Below, piece by piece: positions 17,692-25,827 of a stretch of DNA of 64,000 bases. Origin of the DNA: JADZAI01 sp964390465 (GTDB lineage Bacteria > Pseudomonadota > Alphaproteobacteria > Micropepsales > Micropepsaceae); the NCBI GenBank assembly GCA_964390465.1, contig CAYMIJ010000001.1:124001-188000 (forward strand), written 5' to 3'. Under the pieces are notes generated by a model. The model was not told where the DNA came from, did not search any database, and saw only the letters and a list, made by a program, of their open reading frames with translations. The translations under genes were made by a program, and so were the position numbers. Each line of letters opens with the position of its first letter. Within the stretch, counting starts at the first letter, position 1.

Positions 17692-17948
17692 CAGTGCCGC
17701 GTCTCAGGCCCGGCGTGCGCCTGCATCATGACAAAGTGCGGGCGCGCTGGGTTCTGTTGGCGCCGGAACGCATTATGGCGCTGGATGAAACGGCCCACGC
17801 TATTCTGGAACAGGTGGATGGCACGCGCTCAGTCTGTGCCATCGCGCAAAAGCTGTCGGCGGAATATGACGCCGACATCACCGACATCGAAACAGATGCC
17901 AGCACATTGCTGCGTGACCTGAACGCGCAGGGCTATATCGCGCTATGA
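17688..17948 (+). CDS. pqqD: PqqD, peptide chaperone for PqqA
   Basis: 86 residues from the ATG that overlaps the pqqC stop; the open frame extends further upstream but only inside pqqC. The family pattern RPGVRLHHDKVRARWVLLAPE, then LDETAHAILEQVDG and LLRDLNAQGYI is clear. This is a RiPP-recognition (RRE) domain protein that holds PqqA and presents it to the radical-SAM enzyme PqqE. It also overlaps pqqE by 4 bp, so the three proteins are probably made in fixed ratio. Confidence 0.95.
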   Translation: MTVPRLRPGVRLHHDKVRARWVLLAPERIMALDETAHAILEQVDGTRSVCAIAQKLSAEYDADITDIETDASTLLRDLNAQGYIAL

Positions 17949-19030
17949 CCATCGCGCCGCCAAACGGACTGCTGGCCGAACTCACCCATCGCTGCCCGCT
18001 TGCTTGCCCTTATTGTTCCAACCCGCTGGAACTGGTTCAGCAGCAAAGCGAGCTTGCCACTGACACATGGGCGCGGGTGTTCAATGAAGCGGCACAACTG
18101 GGCGTACTGCATGTGCATCTGTCGGGCGGCGAGCCGGCCTCGCGCCGCGATCTTGAAGATCTGGTGCGCGCTGCCCATCAGGCAGGCCTCTACACCAACC
18201 TGATCACCTCAGGCATCGGCCTCACCGAAGCGCGGCTTGCGGCCCTTGCCGATGCCGGGCTCGACCATCTTCAGCTTTCACTTCAGGACGTTGACGCCGC
18301 TTCATCCGACAGGATCGGTGACTATCGCGGCTTTGCCCGCAAACGCGATGTCGCACGATGGACCCGCGCACGCGGTCTGGCGCTCACGCTCAACGCGCCC
18401 CTGCACCGCGCCAATGTGCAGAACACGCAGCGCTTCATCGACCTGGCCGTTGAAATGGATGCAGGCCGCATCGAACTCGCGCATGTTCAGTATTACGGAT
18501 GGGCACTCGCCAATCGCGCCGCGCTGCTGCCCACCCGCGATCAGGTGATGGAAACAATGGCGATTGCCGCACTGGCACGCGAGGCTCTGAAAGGACGGCT
18601 CGTCATCGACATGGTCGTGCCGGACTACCACGCCGATGTGCCCAAGCCATGCATGGGCGGCTGGGGCCGCGAGGTGATGGTGATCGCACCCGATGGCCGG
18701 GCCATGCCGTGCCATGCGGCGGCGGGCATTGCGGGCATGAGCTTTGAGAACGTCACGACTTCGGCGCTGGCCGACATCTGGACGAACAGCGCTGCCTTCA
18801 ACCGCTTTCGTGGCACAGACTGGATGCAGGAGCCCTGTCGTTCCTGCGCCAATGCGCCGGTTGATTTTGGCGGCTGCCGCTGTCAGGCGCTCGCCCTCAC
18901 CGGCGATGCCAGTGCAACCGATCCGGCCTGCGCCCTGTCATCACATCATGCGATGATGCGGCAGATCGGCGCGGATGAAGCGCAGGCTTCACCGCCGCCC
19001 TATCGCTTTCGCCGCATGAACCTCATCTGA
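17945..19030 (+). CDS. pqqE: PqqE, radical SAM enzyme crosslinking PqqA
   Basis: 361 residues. The radical-SAM cluster motif is RCPLACPYC (Cys17, Cys21, Cys24). A C-terminal SPASM region contains the auxiliary-cluster cysteines (CMGGWGREVM, PCRSCANA, GGCRCQA). It forms the C-C bond between the Glu and Tyr of PqqA. It ends the pqq cluster and its last 8 bases overlap the convergent MFS gene. No PQQ-dependent dehydrogenase and no pqqF/G protease gene is in the window. Confidence 0.95.
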   Translation: MTIAPPNGLLAELTHRCPLACPYCSNPLELVQQQSELATDTWARVFNEAAQLGVLHVHLSGGEPASRRDLEDLVRAAHQAGLYTNLITSGIGLTEARLAALADAGLDHLQLSLQDVDAASSDRIGDYRGFARKRDVARWTRARGLALTLNAPLHRANVQNTQRFIDLAVEMDAGRIELAHVQYYGWALANRAALLPTRDQVMETMAIAALAREALKGRLVIDMVVPDYHADVPKPCMGGWGREVMVIAPDGRAMPCHAAAGIAGMSFENVTTSALADIWTNSAAFNRFRGTDWMQEPCRSCANAPVDFGGCRCQALALTGDASATDPACALSSHHAMMRQIGADEAQASPPPYRFRRMNLI

Positions 19031-20219
19031 TTTCAAACAGCACTTCGCCGTGCCATCTGCGCCGCAGGATCAGCATCAACCCTGCGGCAACCAGCGAAAG
19101 CCCAACTGACAGCAGATAAGCGTGACCCTGCACCGCCTGATAAAGCGGCCCGGCGGCCAGCGTCGCCAGCCCGGTGCAGATGCCGTAAGCCATCATCGAA
19201 AACAGCGACTGAGCAGACGCTGACAACTGCACGGGCACGGCGCGCGCCAGAAACCCCATCGTGCCCAGATGCACCAGCCCGAACGATCCGGCATGCAGCA
19301 CCTGCAAGGCCGCCATCGGCAAAGGCGCCAGATCCAGCGACATGCCGAACCAGCGCAGAGCGCCCAGCAGCGTGCCGAGCACAATCAATGTCAGAACCGG
19401 CACATGGCGCAGATATCGGGGGGCGAGCAAAAACAGTGCGACTTCGACAAGCACGCCCAGCGACCAGAGCAGACCGATCGTGTCTGACGCATAGCCGAGG
19501 CGCTGAAAGTTCAGCGAGCCCATCGCGTAGTACACACTATGCGCCGCCTGTGCCGCACCAACCGCCACCAGAAACAGCAGGAACACCGGCTGACGCATCA
19601 GCAGCCCAGCCTCTTTCAATGTCTTGCTGACTGCGGGGCCAATGGCGCGCTTGGGTGCGCCAATCTCGCTTTTCAGGCGCGGCATCGGCAGAAAGGAAAT
19701 GACCTGCACGCCCACGATGGCGACGATCATCCAGGCCAGCCATTCAATGCCGACCGCGCCGATCAGATGCCCGCCAAGATAGGTCATGGCCAGAAAGGTG
19801 AAGCTGCCGACCGCGCGCACTTGCGCATACTGAAAGCCATAATCCTGAGAACCACGCATGGTCTGCGCCTCGATCAGCGCACCGAGCGAAGAATGAAACG
19901 TCGCGCCGATAACGGTGAGCGCGAAGATCGGCCAGAAGCCATTGCCCTCTCCAAACACCGCCAGCAGGGTGAACAGGAACACGCAGAACGCGGCGACGAT
20001 CACCGTCACCCGCCGCCTGTCATTGATGGCGTCCGCGACAATGCCAACAAAGGGTGCCACGAACACGCGCGTGATCATGCCCGTGCCGAGGATCAGCGAT
20101 GTCTGCTGGGGCGTGATCTGGTTATGCGCCAGCCACAGCGGAAAGAACGGCAGATAAATGCCGCCCAGCAGATTGAGCGCGCTTTGGGCCAGCGCAAAAC
20201 GAGGGGCAGCAAGCCGCAT
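19023..20219 (-). CDS. MFS transporter (3-phenylpropionate permease-like)
   Basis: 398 residues with about 12 hydrophobic segments. It resembles the HcaT/phenylpropionate permease group of the major facilitator superfamily: FALAQSALNLLGGIYLPFFPLWLA at the start, then GTGMITRVFVAPFVGIVADA and a second half with LGVLVEVALFLLAPRYL. The substrate is uncertain. It converges on pqqE, overlapping its end by 8 bp, and lies 6 bp downstream of the three-gene operon that ends at 20226, so it may be that operon's last gene. Confidence 0.8.
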   Translation of the reverse strand: MRLAAPRFALAQSALNLLGGIYLPFFPLWLAHNQITPQQTSLILGTGMITRVFVAPFVGIVADAINDRRRVTVIVAAFCVFLFTLLAVFGEGNGFWPIFALTVIGATFHSSLGALIEAQTMRGSQDYGFQYAQVRAVGSFTFLAMTYLGGHLIGAVGIEWLAWMIVAIVGVQVISFLPMPRLKSEIGAPKRAIGPAVSKTLKEAGLLMRQPVFLLFLVAVGAAQAAHSVYYAMGSLNFQRLGYASDTIGLLWSLGVLVEVALFLLAPRYLRHVPVLTLIVLGTLLGALRWFGMSLDLAPLPMAALQVLHAGSFGLVHLGTMGFLARAVPVQLSASAQSLFSMMAYGICTGLATLAAGPLYQAVQGHAYLLSVGLSLVAAGLMLILRRRWHGEVLFEIR

Positions 20220-20225
20220 GGGTAA

Positions 20226-20633
20226 TTACATGGGCGGCAAATACAGTCTGTTCCGCGCCGCCGACTCTTTCAGGAATGAAAGTATCTCCCGGTTGAGCGC
20301 AGGGCCATCCCCTTCTGTCTGTATTTCAACGGCCTCATGAAGCGCGATGAGAGATTTAGCCAGTTGGGCATTTTCTTCATTCAGCGCTGCAATGGTCAGG
20401 GTGCCCGATGACGCCACCGCCTCGACCCCGGCCCGCGCCAGAATCTCGCGCATGCGGGCGTTTTCCCATGACCGCACATCGGCTGCGCGGCCATATTCCT
20501 GTGCCGCCAGCACCATCACCATTCCGATCGTTGCAACAGACCCCTGCGTATGCCCGGCAGGCAATTGTGGTGCGATCTCCTGCGTGAGCTTGCCTGCAGA
20601 AAGCAGCATCAGCATGTCAACTTCTGGGGTCAT
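20226..20633 (-). CDS. Unknown protein coupled to a phosphotransferase gene
   Basis: 135 residues, largely helical, with no signal peptide or membrane span. I do not recognise the family. Features seen: LLSAGKLTQEIAPQLPAG, a central helix around AAQEYGRAADVRSWENARMREILARAG, and a C-terminus ending LYLPPM. Its start overlaps the phosphotransferase stop by 4 bp (20630-20633), so the two products are probably made together and may interact. Small proteins of this kind often follow ACAD10-type phosphotransferase genes; that is from memory and unverified. Confidence 0.75.
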   Translation of the reverse strand: MTPEVDMLMLLSAGKLTQEIAPQLPAGHTQGSVATIGMVMVLAAQEYGRAADVRSWENARMREILARAGVEAVASSGTLTIAALNEENAQLAKSLIALHEAVEIQTEGDGPALNREILSFLKESAARNRLYLPPM

Positions 20634-21643
20634 GACGCCATCGCCTCCAGGCGGTCAGCCAGCACCTGTTTATGGACGCTGGTGCAATACCAGCCTGAAA
20701 AAGCGTTGATCGGATCGGTGTTCTTGCCGTCCTGCACTTCTGCGGCCGCCGAAATCCAGATGCCCAACCCTTTCAGGCTCACGAACATCTCCCACCAGCG
20801 TAACGCTGTTGGTTCAGCCTTCAATCCGCTCGCCTGTTCCCAGTGAGCTATCGCTTCATCACGCGAACACATGCCGCCCACCCGCGCCGGATCGTGATGC
20901 CATAACGGGTCCATGGCCCAGGCGAGGTCTTCCAGCGGATCACCCAGATGCGCCATTTCCCAATCCAGAATGGCGCGAATGACGCCATCATCACTGAACA
21001 GGAAATTTCCGGTGCGATAGTCGCCATGCACGATGGAAACTTTCTGGGCGGGCGGTGGCGGATTGCGTTTCAGCCAGCGGATCGCCGCGCGGGCGATGGG
21101 CTGCGGTGCACGTTCATCTTCGTCTATCACCTTTTCCCACTTCGCCAGTTCGCGCGACCAGCACGCATCACGTGCTGGCCTTTCCCAGTCGATGCCGCTC
21201 ACCTGCGGATCGGCCTTGGCGATCTCACCCAGAATGGAAAAGAACTGTGCCCCGATTGCCGTTGCATGCACGCCGTATGGTTCGGCATGCAAAATACCGC
21301 CGGGCACGGCGTTTTCAATTTCTTCCATCAGGAAGAATGGCCTCTCCAGCCAGCTTTCATCCTGCTCAAGTGCAAGGGCTTCGGGCACCGGCACTTTGGT
21401 GCGATGAAAGGCGCGATAAGCGGCGAACTCGACCGTGCGTTCGGTTTCGATCAGCGATGACGCAGGATCGCGCCGCAGGATGAAACCGCGCTCGCGGCCC
21501 GCTTCCGCCAGCCGCACGCGATAGGTTTCGCGCGAGGCACCGCCATAGATGCGCTGAAGGAAAGTCACTTCCGCATCCAGATTCTGTTTGGCTTTCAGAT
21601 AGGCGGCGATGCGGCGCGCAAGCGGCTCATCACACAGCGTCAT
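20630..21643 (-). CDS. Phosphotransferase family protein (APH/ACAD10-like)
   Basis: 337 residues with the aminoglycoside-phosphotransferase/kinase fold. The catalytic loop reads VHGDYRTGNFLF (catalytic Asp) and the metal motif is ILDWEMAHLGDPLEDLAWA. These match the ACAD10/APH family, found in many actinobacteria and proteobacteria beside acyl-CoA or lipid genes, and not true antibiotic-resistance kinases. It overlaps both neighbours by 4 bp. The substrate is unknown; an acyl-CoA or hydroxyacid substrate is possible by family analogy. Confidence 0.85.
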   Translation of the reverse strand: MTLCDEPLARRIAAYLKAKQNLDAEVTFLQRIYGGASRETYRVRLAEAGRERGFILRRDPASSLIETERTVEFAAYRAFHRTKVPVPEALALEQDESWLERPFFLMEEIENAVPGGILHAEPYGVHATAIGAQFFSILGEIAKADPQVSGIDWERPARDACWSRELAKWEKVIDEDERAPQPIARAAIRWLKRNPPPPAQKVSIVHGDYRTGNFLFSDDGVIRAILDWEMAHLGDPLEDLAWAMDPLWHHDPARVGGMCSRDEAIAHWEQASGLKAEPTALRWWEMFVSLKGLGIWISAAAEVQDGKNTDPINAFSGWYCTSVHKQVLADRLEAMAS

Positions 21644-22746
21644 GGCGCGCCATCCAGAAAGTCTTTCAGGCCCGCTGGAACGAATGGCCCCATGATGAGC
21701 TGTTCCAGAACGCCCCTGCCCTCGCGCCGTTCGCCGCTGTCGGATTCCAGCACTGCCTTGCTGAACGCCTGCACATGCAGACGTTCAAACGTGCGCTCGT
21801 CTTCGGCGGCAAGGTCAAATATCTCAAAGCCGGTGGCGTTGTCGCCCTTGTTATGACCATGCGGCCAGGTCGAACCGGGATAGCCAAGGCCCGCCATGTA
21901 AAACTGCCATTGCGGCGTCAGGGTCAGAGCCCAGTTTTTGCCCGATGACTCTTTCAGCGAGATCACGCACGAGCGCGCGTGGCGGGTACCCGGCTTGAAC
22001 ACGACCTGCGAGCTGCATGACTTCATGTGCACCGGCTCGGCCTCGCCGGTCAGTGCCATCACGCCCGCTTCGTTCCACGGCTCGCCGCTGGCTTCGGCGT
22101 TGTTGTGATAAAGCGTGATGCGATCATCGAAATTGCACGGCGCCCACAGCCAATAGAATTGCGGCGCACGCGCTGGTGCGACGGGCTGGCTGTCCGCCGC
22201 GCCCACACCGCGTATGCCCCACGACCGGTCGCGCGTGCCCACATATCGGTCAGACGAAATCGCAATACGTTTGCCCTGAACCTCGATCCATCCTTCATAG
22301 GATCCGTTCTGGGTGAGGCGCGTATAGTCCATCAAGGTGCGCGGGCCAGAACGGTAGATGAAGCGCGGCTCCTCGATGGCGGCAGCGCGGCAGGTGAACA
22401 CGATGTCGCCCGACACGCCATGCGTGTTGCTGGCAACGCGCACACGCAGCTTCTTCAACGGCTCGATCACCTCGATGGCGATGGGACCGACATGCGTATC
22501 CATGCGCTCCATGTTAAGAAACCGCGAGGCATGCAGATTGTACTGCCTGCCTTCGACGACCACACAGAACGATGCGTCGATAATGTTCAGGTGCGGATAG
22601 ATGCCCATCGCCGCAGCGAAGAACACGTCTCCATCTGGCGTGTAGCCATTGAAGAAATAGCGGTCATAAAAGTTGCGGTCGGTGCCCGCATAGGCGATGG
22701 GTTCGGGTGTCTGATGGATGGGATAGTCATCCGCCTTGCTCAACAT
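21640..22746 (-). CDS. Large unknown protein, lipocalin/AttH-like
   Basis: 368 residues, beta-rich, no signal peptide. The pattern of FFAAAMGIYPHLNIIDASFCVVV, IEPLKKLRVRV and an Arg/Trp-rich middle (SDRYVGTRDRSWGIRG, APQFYWLWAPCNFDDRITLYHNN) resembles two tandem lipocalin-like halves as in the hydroxyneurosporene-synthase/AttH group and in related DUF7064-type proteins. No enzyme function can be assigned. It is first in the three-gene operon with the phosphotransferase and the 135-residue protein. Confidence 0.8.
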   Translation of the reverse strand: MLSKADDYPIHQTPEPIAYAGTDRNFYDRYFFNGYTPDGDVFFAAAMGIYPHLNIIDASFCVVVEGRQYNLHASRFLNMERMDTHVGPIAIEVIEPLKKLRVRVASNTHGVSGDIVFTCRAAAIEEPRFIYRSGPRTLMDYTRLTQNGSYEGWIEVQGKRIAISSDRYVGTRDRSWGIRGVGAADSQPVAPARAPQFYWLWAPCNFDDRITLYHNNAEASGEPWNEAGVMALTGEAEPVHMKSCSSQVVFKPGTRHARSCVISLKESSGKNWALTLTPQWQFYMAGLGYPGSTWPHGHNKGDNATGFEIFDLAAEDERTFERLHVQAFSKAVLESDSGERREGRGVLEQLIMGPFVPAGLKDFLDGAP

Positions 22747-22868
22747 GGCGTTCCTCGATTTTCTTTATGCCGCCGAGCATGACGCCAGCGTGAAGCGGGC
22801 GCAACCACCGGCTGCACCTTTCCGTAAGGTCCACGCAATGATAGCTGTCTGGAAATTAAGGAGCGCCC

Positions 22869-23243
22869 ATGCGCATTTTGCTGAGTGTAGCAGGCATTGC
22901 CGGTGCGACGGCCGTCATGGCTGGTGCTTTTGGCTCACATGCGCTCAAGGGACAGTTGAGCCCTGACGCCCTTGCCATCTGGCAGACGGGTGTATTCTAT
23001 CATCTCACTCACGCAATCGTGTTGCTCATCATCGCGTTTGGAACTGCCGGACTTGAAGAACGCGTGCGCTTCATTGCTGGTATAATGTTCGCGCTTGGGA
23101 TCATCTTGTTTTCAGGTCCACTTTATCTGCTTTCGCTCACTAGCATCCGTGCTTTGGGAATGATTACACCTGTCGGCGGTGTGCTGTTAATTGCCGGATG
23201 GATCACGATTGCATCGGCAGCATTGAGAAGCACTTCACGGTGA
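22869..23243 (+). CDS. DUF423 family membrane protein
   Basis: 124 residues with four hydrophobic segments and the family signature GAFGSHALKG near residue 20, plus FYHLTHAIVLLII and ITPVGGVLLIAGW. The ribosome-binding site AAGGAG stands 5 bases before the ATG. DUF423 proteins are small inner-membrane proteins of unknown function. The gene diverges from the 21640-22746 gene across 122 bp; I see no clear operator there. Confidence 0.9.
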   Translation: MRILLSVAGIAGATAVMAGAFGSHALKGQLSPDALAIWQTGVFYHLTHAIVLLIIAFGTAGLEERVRFIAGIMFALGIILFSGPLYLLSLTSIRALGMITPVGGVLLIAGWITIASAALRSTSR

Positions 23244-23247
23244 CGTG

Positions 23248-23263
23248 TCGGTAACTTTACCGA
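23248..23263. promoter_or_regulatory. Perfect 7-2-7 palindrome before the FAD-enzyme gene
   Basis: TCGGTAA-CT-TTACCGA is a perfect inverted repeat just after the DUF423 stop and 50 bp before the FAD-dependent gene. It is typical of operator sites for dimeric repressors, but no regulator gene is adjacent. It could also be a chance repeat; a T-run that would mark a terminator is missing. Confidence 0.35.
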
Positions 23264-23312
23264 GTGCAGATGCACCGCTAGGATTCACTGACAGAAACTC
23301 ATCGGACGATTC

Positions 23313-24785
23313 ATGGCCGAGACGCTGCTCATTGCAGGCGCTGGCATTGCAGGGCTCAACGCGGCCATGGCGCTCGCGCGCGCCGATCGCACGGTGATCG
23401 TTATTGATCGTGATCCGCCACCGCCTGATCTTGATGCTGAAGCCGCGTTCCATGAATGGGAACGCAAGGGCGTCACACAGTTGCGACACAGCCATGTGTT
23501 TCTGGGGCGGCTCATCAAACTGATCCGCACACATCATCCCAAACTATGGGATAATCTGCTGGTGTCAGGCGCGCGCGAATTCAAATTCGCAGATGCCCTG
23601 CCCCATCACATGCAGAAGGATTACGCCTATAAGCCCGGCGACGAGGACATGTCGTTCCTGTTCAGCCGTCGCACGACGCTGGAACTGGTCATGCGGCGCT
23701 ATGCAGAAACTCTGCCCGGCGTGCGCTTCCTCACCGGCACTGGTATTCGCGGCGTCATTACGCAGCCGCAGAACGGTGGCACCGTTGTTACCGGCCTGGT
23801 GGTTTCCAATGAGGCGGGCGAGCAGACTCTGAACGGCGACATCATCGTTGATGCGACCGGGCGCGACACACAGTTTCCTGACTGGCTGGCGGCGCAGGGT
23901 GTGAAGGCCGATGCACCATCTGATCCGGCCGGCATTCTTTACTTCACGCGCCACTACAAACTCCGCGAAGGACAGGACGAACCTTCGCGCGATGGCACAC
24001 CGGGCGCGGGCGATCTGGGTTACATCAAGTACGGCGTCTTCGCGGCCGACAATCGCCACTTCTCCCTGACCCTCGCCGTCCCCGAAATCGAGACGGCACT
24101 GCGCATGGCGATCATGAAACCGGAAACCTTCGACGCGATCTGCGCGGCGATCCCGGGTGCCGGGCGCTGGACCAACGCGCAACGCGCTGAGCCAGTTTCC
24201 AAAGTGTTTGCCATGGGCAATCTGAAAAGCGTGTGGCGGCGCTACGCGGGCAACGGCAAGCCCGCGCTTTCCGGGTTCTTCGCCATCGGCGATGCGGCGC
24301 TACGCACCAATCCGCTTTACGGGCGGGGATGTTCCATCGGCGCGATCCAATCTTATCTGCTGGCCGGCGTTCTTGACGATGTGCAGGATCGCACTGCCCG
24401 CCTCGCCTCGCTTGAACAACGCAGTCACGATGAACTGCGCGCCTTCTTCGATGTCATGGTGAAGCAGGATGCGCAGGCCATACGCCGTGCCGCGAACGAA
24501 CAGCGTGAAGGCTACAAGCCCAGCCTCAAATCGCGTATCGTCACCAGCCTTCTCGCCGATGCCATCGGCCCTGCATCACGCAGCAATCTCGATCTCATGC
24601 GCGACATGATGCGACCCTTTCACATGCTTGAACATCCGTCGCTGTGGCTGAAACGCGGGCGCAATCGCTGGGCGATCCTCAAGGCGTGGATGACCCCGCG
24701 CCGCTTCAAGGCGCACCTTTACGAGCCCAAACACGGGCCAGCGCGCCGCGAAATGTTCGATCTTCTGTCTTTGCCTTCCAGCTAA
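23313..24785 (+). CDS. FAD-dependent monooxygenase/halogenase-like protein
   Basis: 490 residues. An N-terminal Rossmann motif for FAD is GAGIAGLNAAMALA (about 8-21), a second dinucleotide motif is DATGRDTQFPDWL, and GDAALRTNPLYGRGCSIG is the conserved GD motif of flavin monooxygenases. The long insert and the C-terminal helical part (MMRPFHMLEHPSLWLKRG) resemble tryptophan-halogenase/geranylgeranyl-reductase relatives more than classic hydroxylases. The substrate is unknown. The next gene, an epoxide-hydrolase-like enzyme, begins 21 bp later, so an epoxidase-hydrolase pair is possible. Confidence 0.8.
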   Translation: MAETLLIAGAGIAGLNAAMALARADRTVIVIDRDPPPPDLDAEAAFHEWERKGVTQLRHSHVFLGRLIKLIRTHHPKLWDNLLVSGAREFKFADALPHHMQKDYAYKPGDEDMSFLFSRRTTLELVMRRYAETLPGVRFLTGTGIRGVITQPQNGGTVVTGLVVSNEAGEQTLNGDIIVDATGRDTQFPDWLAAQGVKADAPSDPAGILYFTRHYKLREGQDEPSRDGTPGAGDLGYIKYGVFAADNRHFSLTLAVPEIETALRMAIMKPETFDAICAAIPGAGRWTNAQRAEPVSKVFAMGNLKSVWRRYAGNGKPALSGFFAIGDAALRTNPLYGRGCSIGAIQSYLLAGVLDDVQDRTARLASLEQRSHDELRAFFDVMVKQDAQAIRRAANEQREGYKPSLKSRIVTSLLADAIGPASRSNLDLMRDMMRPFHMLEHPSLWLKRGRNRWAILKAWMTPRRFKAHLYEPKHGPARREMFDLLSLPSS

Positions 24786-24806
24786 ACCACCACCCACAGG
24801 TCCGTC

Positions 24807-25781
24807 ATGCGTTTCCCAATCCTGCCTGAACCCCGGTTTATAGAAACAAACAACATCCGCATGGCTGTCTATGAACAGGGATCGGGCTTCCCGATCATCT
24901 TCTGTCACGGCTTTCCTGAACTCGCTTATTCTTGGCGCTATCAGCTACCGGCATTGGCCGGTGCAGGCTTTCACGCGATTGCGCCCGATCAGCGCGGCTA
25001 TGGCCTCACCTCTGCGCCAACGGCGGTCGAAGATTATTCCATGAAGCATCTGACAGATGATCTTGTCGGGATGATGGATGCCATGGGACTGAAGAAAGCC
25101 GTCTACTGCGGACATGACTGGGGTGGCCTCGTGGTCTGGCAGATGGCGCTGATGCATCCTGACCGCGTGGCCGGTGTCATCGGCGTCAACACGGCGCATC
25201 TGCCACGCGCGCCAATGGACCCGATACAGATGATGCGCATGGTCTATGGCGACGACATGTATATCGTGTTTTTCCAGAAGCCGGGCGTGGCTGACGCATT
25301 GCTGGCGGAAGACACCGCCAAGACTTTCCGCTTCTTCATGCGCAAAGGCGGTATGACTCTGGAGGAGTTCGACCGCCAACCTGCTGAGAACAAGCGCCTC
25401 GCACTCGTTCAGGCCCTTCAGACAGATGAAAAACTCTGGCCGGGCGAACTCGTGATGAGCCAGACGGAACTCAACACCTTCATCGAGACATATCAGAAAA
25501 CCGGATTCACAGGCCCGATCAACTGGTATCGCAACTTCACGCGCAACTGGCAGGAGAGCGAAGGCCGGGGTGAACGCATCGAAGTGCCGTGTCTGATGAT
25601 TACAGCCGAGAACGACGTCGTCCTGCGTCCTTCGATGGCTGACAATATGGAAGACCTTGTGCCCAACCTTGAACGTCACCTGGTTAAAGAATGCGGGCAC
25701 TGGACTCAGCAGGAACACCCCGCCGAAACCAACGAGGTCATTATCGACTGGATGAAGCGCCATTTCGGCAAGGGCGGGTGA
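24807..25781 (+). CDS. Alpha/beta hydrolase, epoxide hydrolase-like
   Basis: 324 residues. The oxyanion motif is CHGFPEL (HGxP) and the nucleophile elbow is GHDWGG, with Asp as nucleophile, which marks epoxide hydrolases and haloalkane dehalogenases instead of serine esterases. The acid is probably in ENDVVLRP and the His in CGHWTQQEHP. The cap domain lies between about 140 and 240. It hydrolyses epoxides by family analogy. It follows the FAD enzyme gene at 21 bp and probably shares its transcript. Confidence 0.88.
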   Translation: MRFPILPEPRFIETNNIRMAVYEQGSGFPIIFCHGFPELAYSWRYQLPALAGAGFHAIAPDQRGYGLTSAPTAVEDYSMKHLTDDLVGMMDAMGLKKAVYCGHDWGGLVVWQMALMHPDRVAGVIGVNTAHLPRAPMDPIQMMRMVYGDDMYIVFFQKPGVADALLAEDTAKTFRFFMRKGGMTLEEFDRQPAENKRLALVQALQTDEKLWPGELVMSQTELNTFIETYQKTGFTGPINWYRNFTRNWQESEGRGERIEVPCLMITAENDVVLRPSMADNMEDLVPNLERHLVKECGHWTQQEHPAETNEVIIDWMKRHFGKGG

Positions 25782-25827
25782 CAGCGTCGGGAATCGGCGT
25801 AGGCTGCGCCATACGAAAGGAGCAGCC

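Noticed and set aside
19539..20225. 228-residue plus-strand open frame
   Set aside because: Antisense to the MFS transporter gene; composition is shadow-like and the MFS reading is clearly real.
20630..21643. Aminoglycoside resistance gene
   Set aside because: The kinase fold is present, but length and motifs fit the ACAD10-like metabolic group, and the operon context is not that of a resistance gene.
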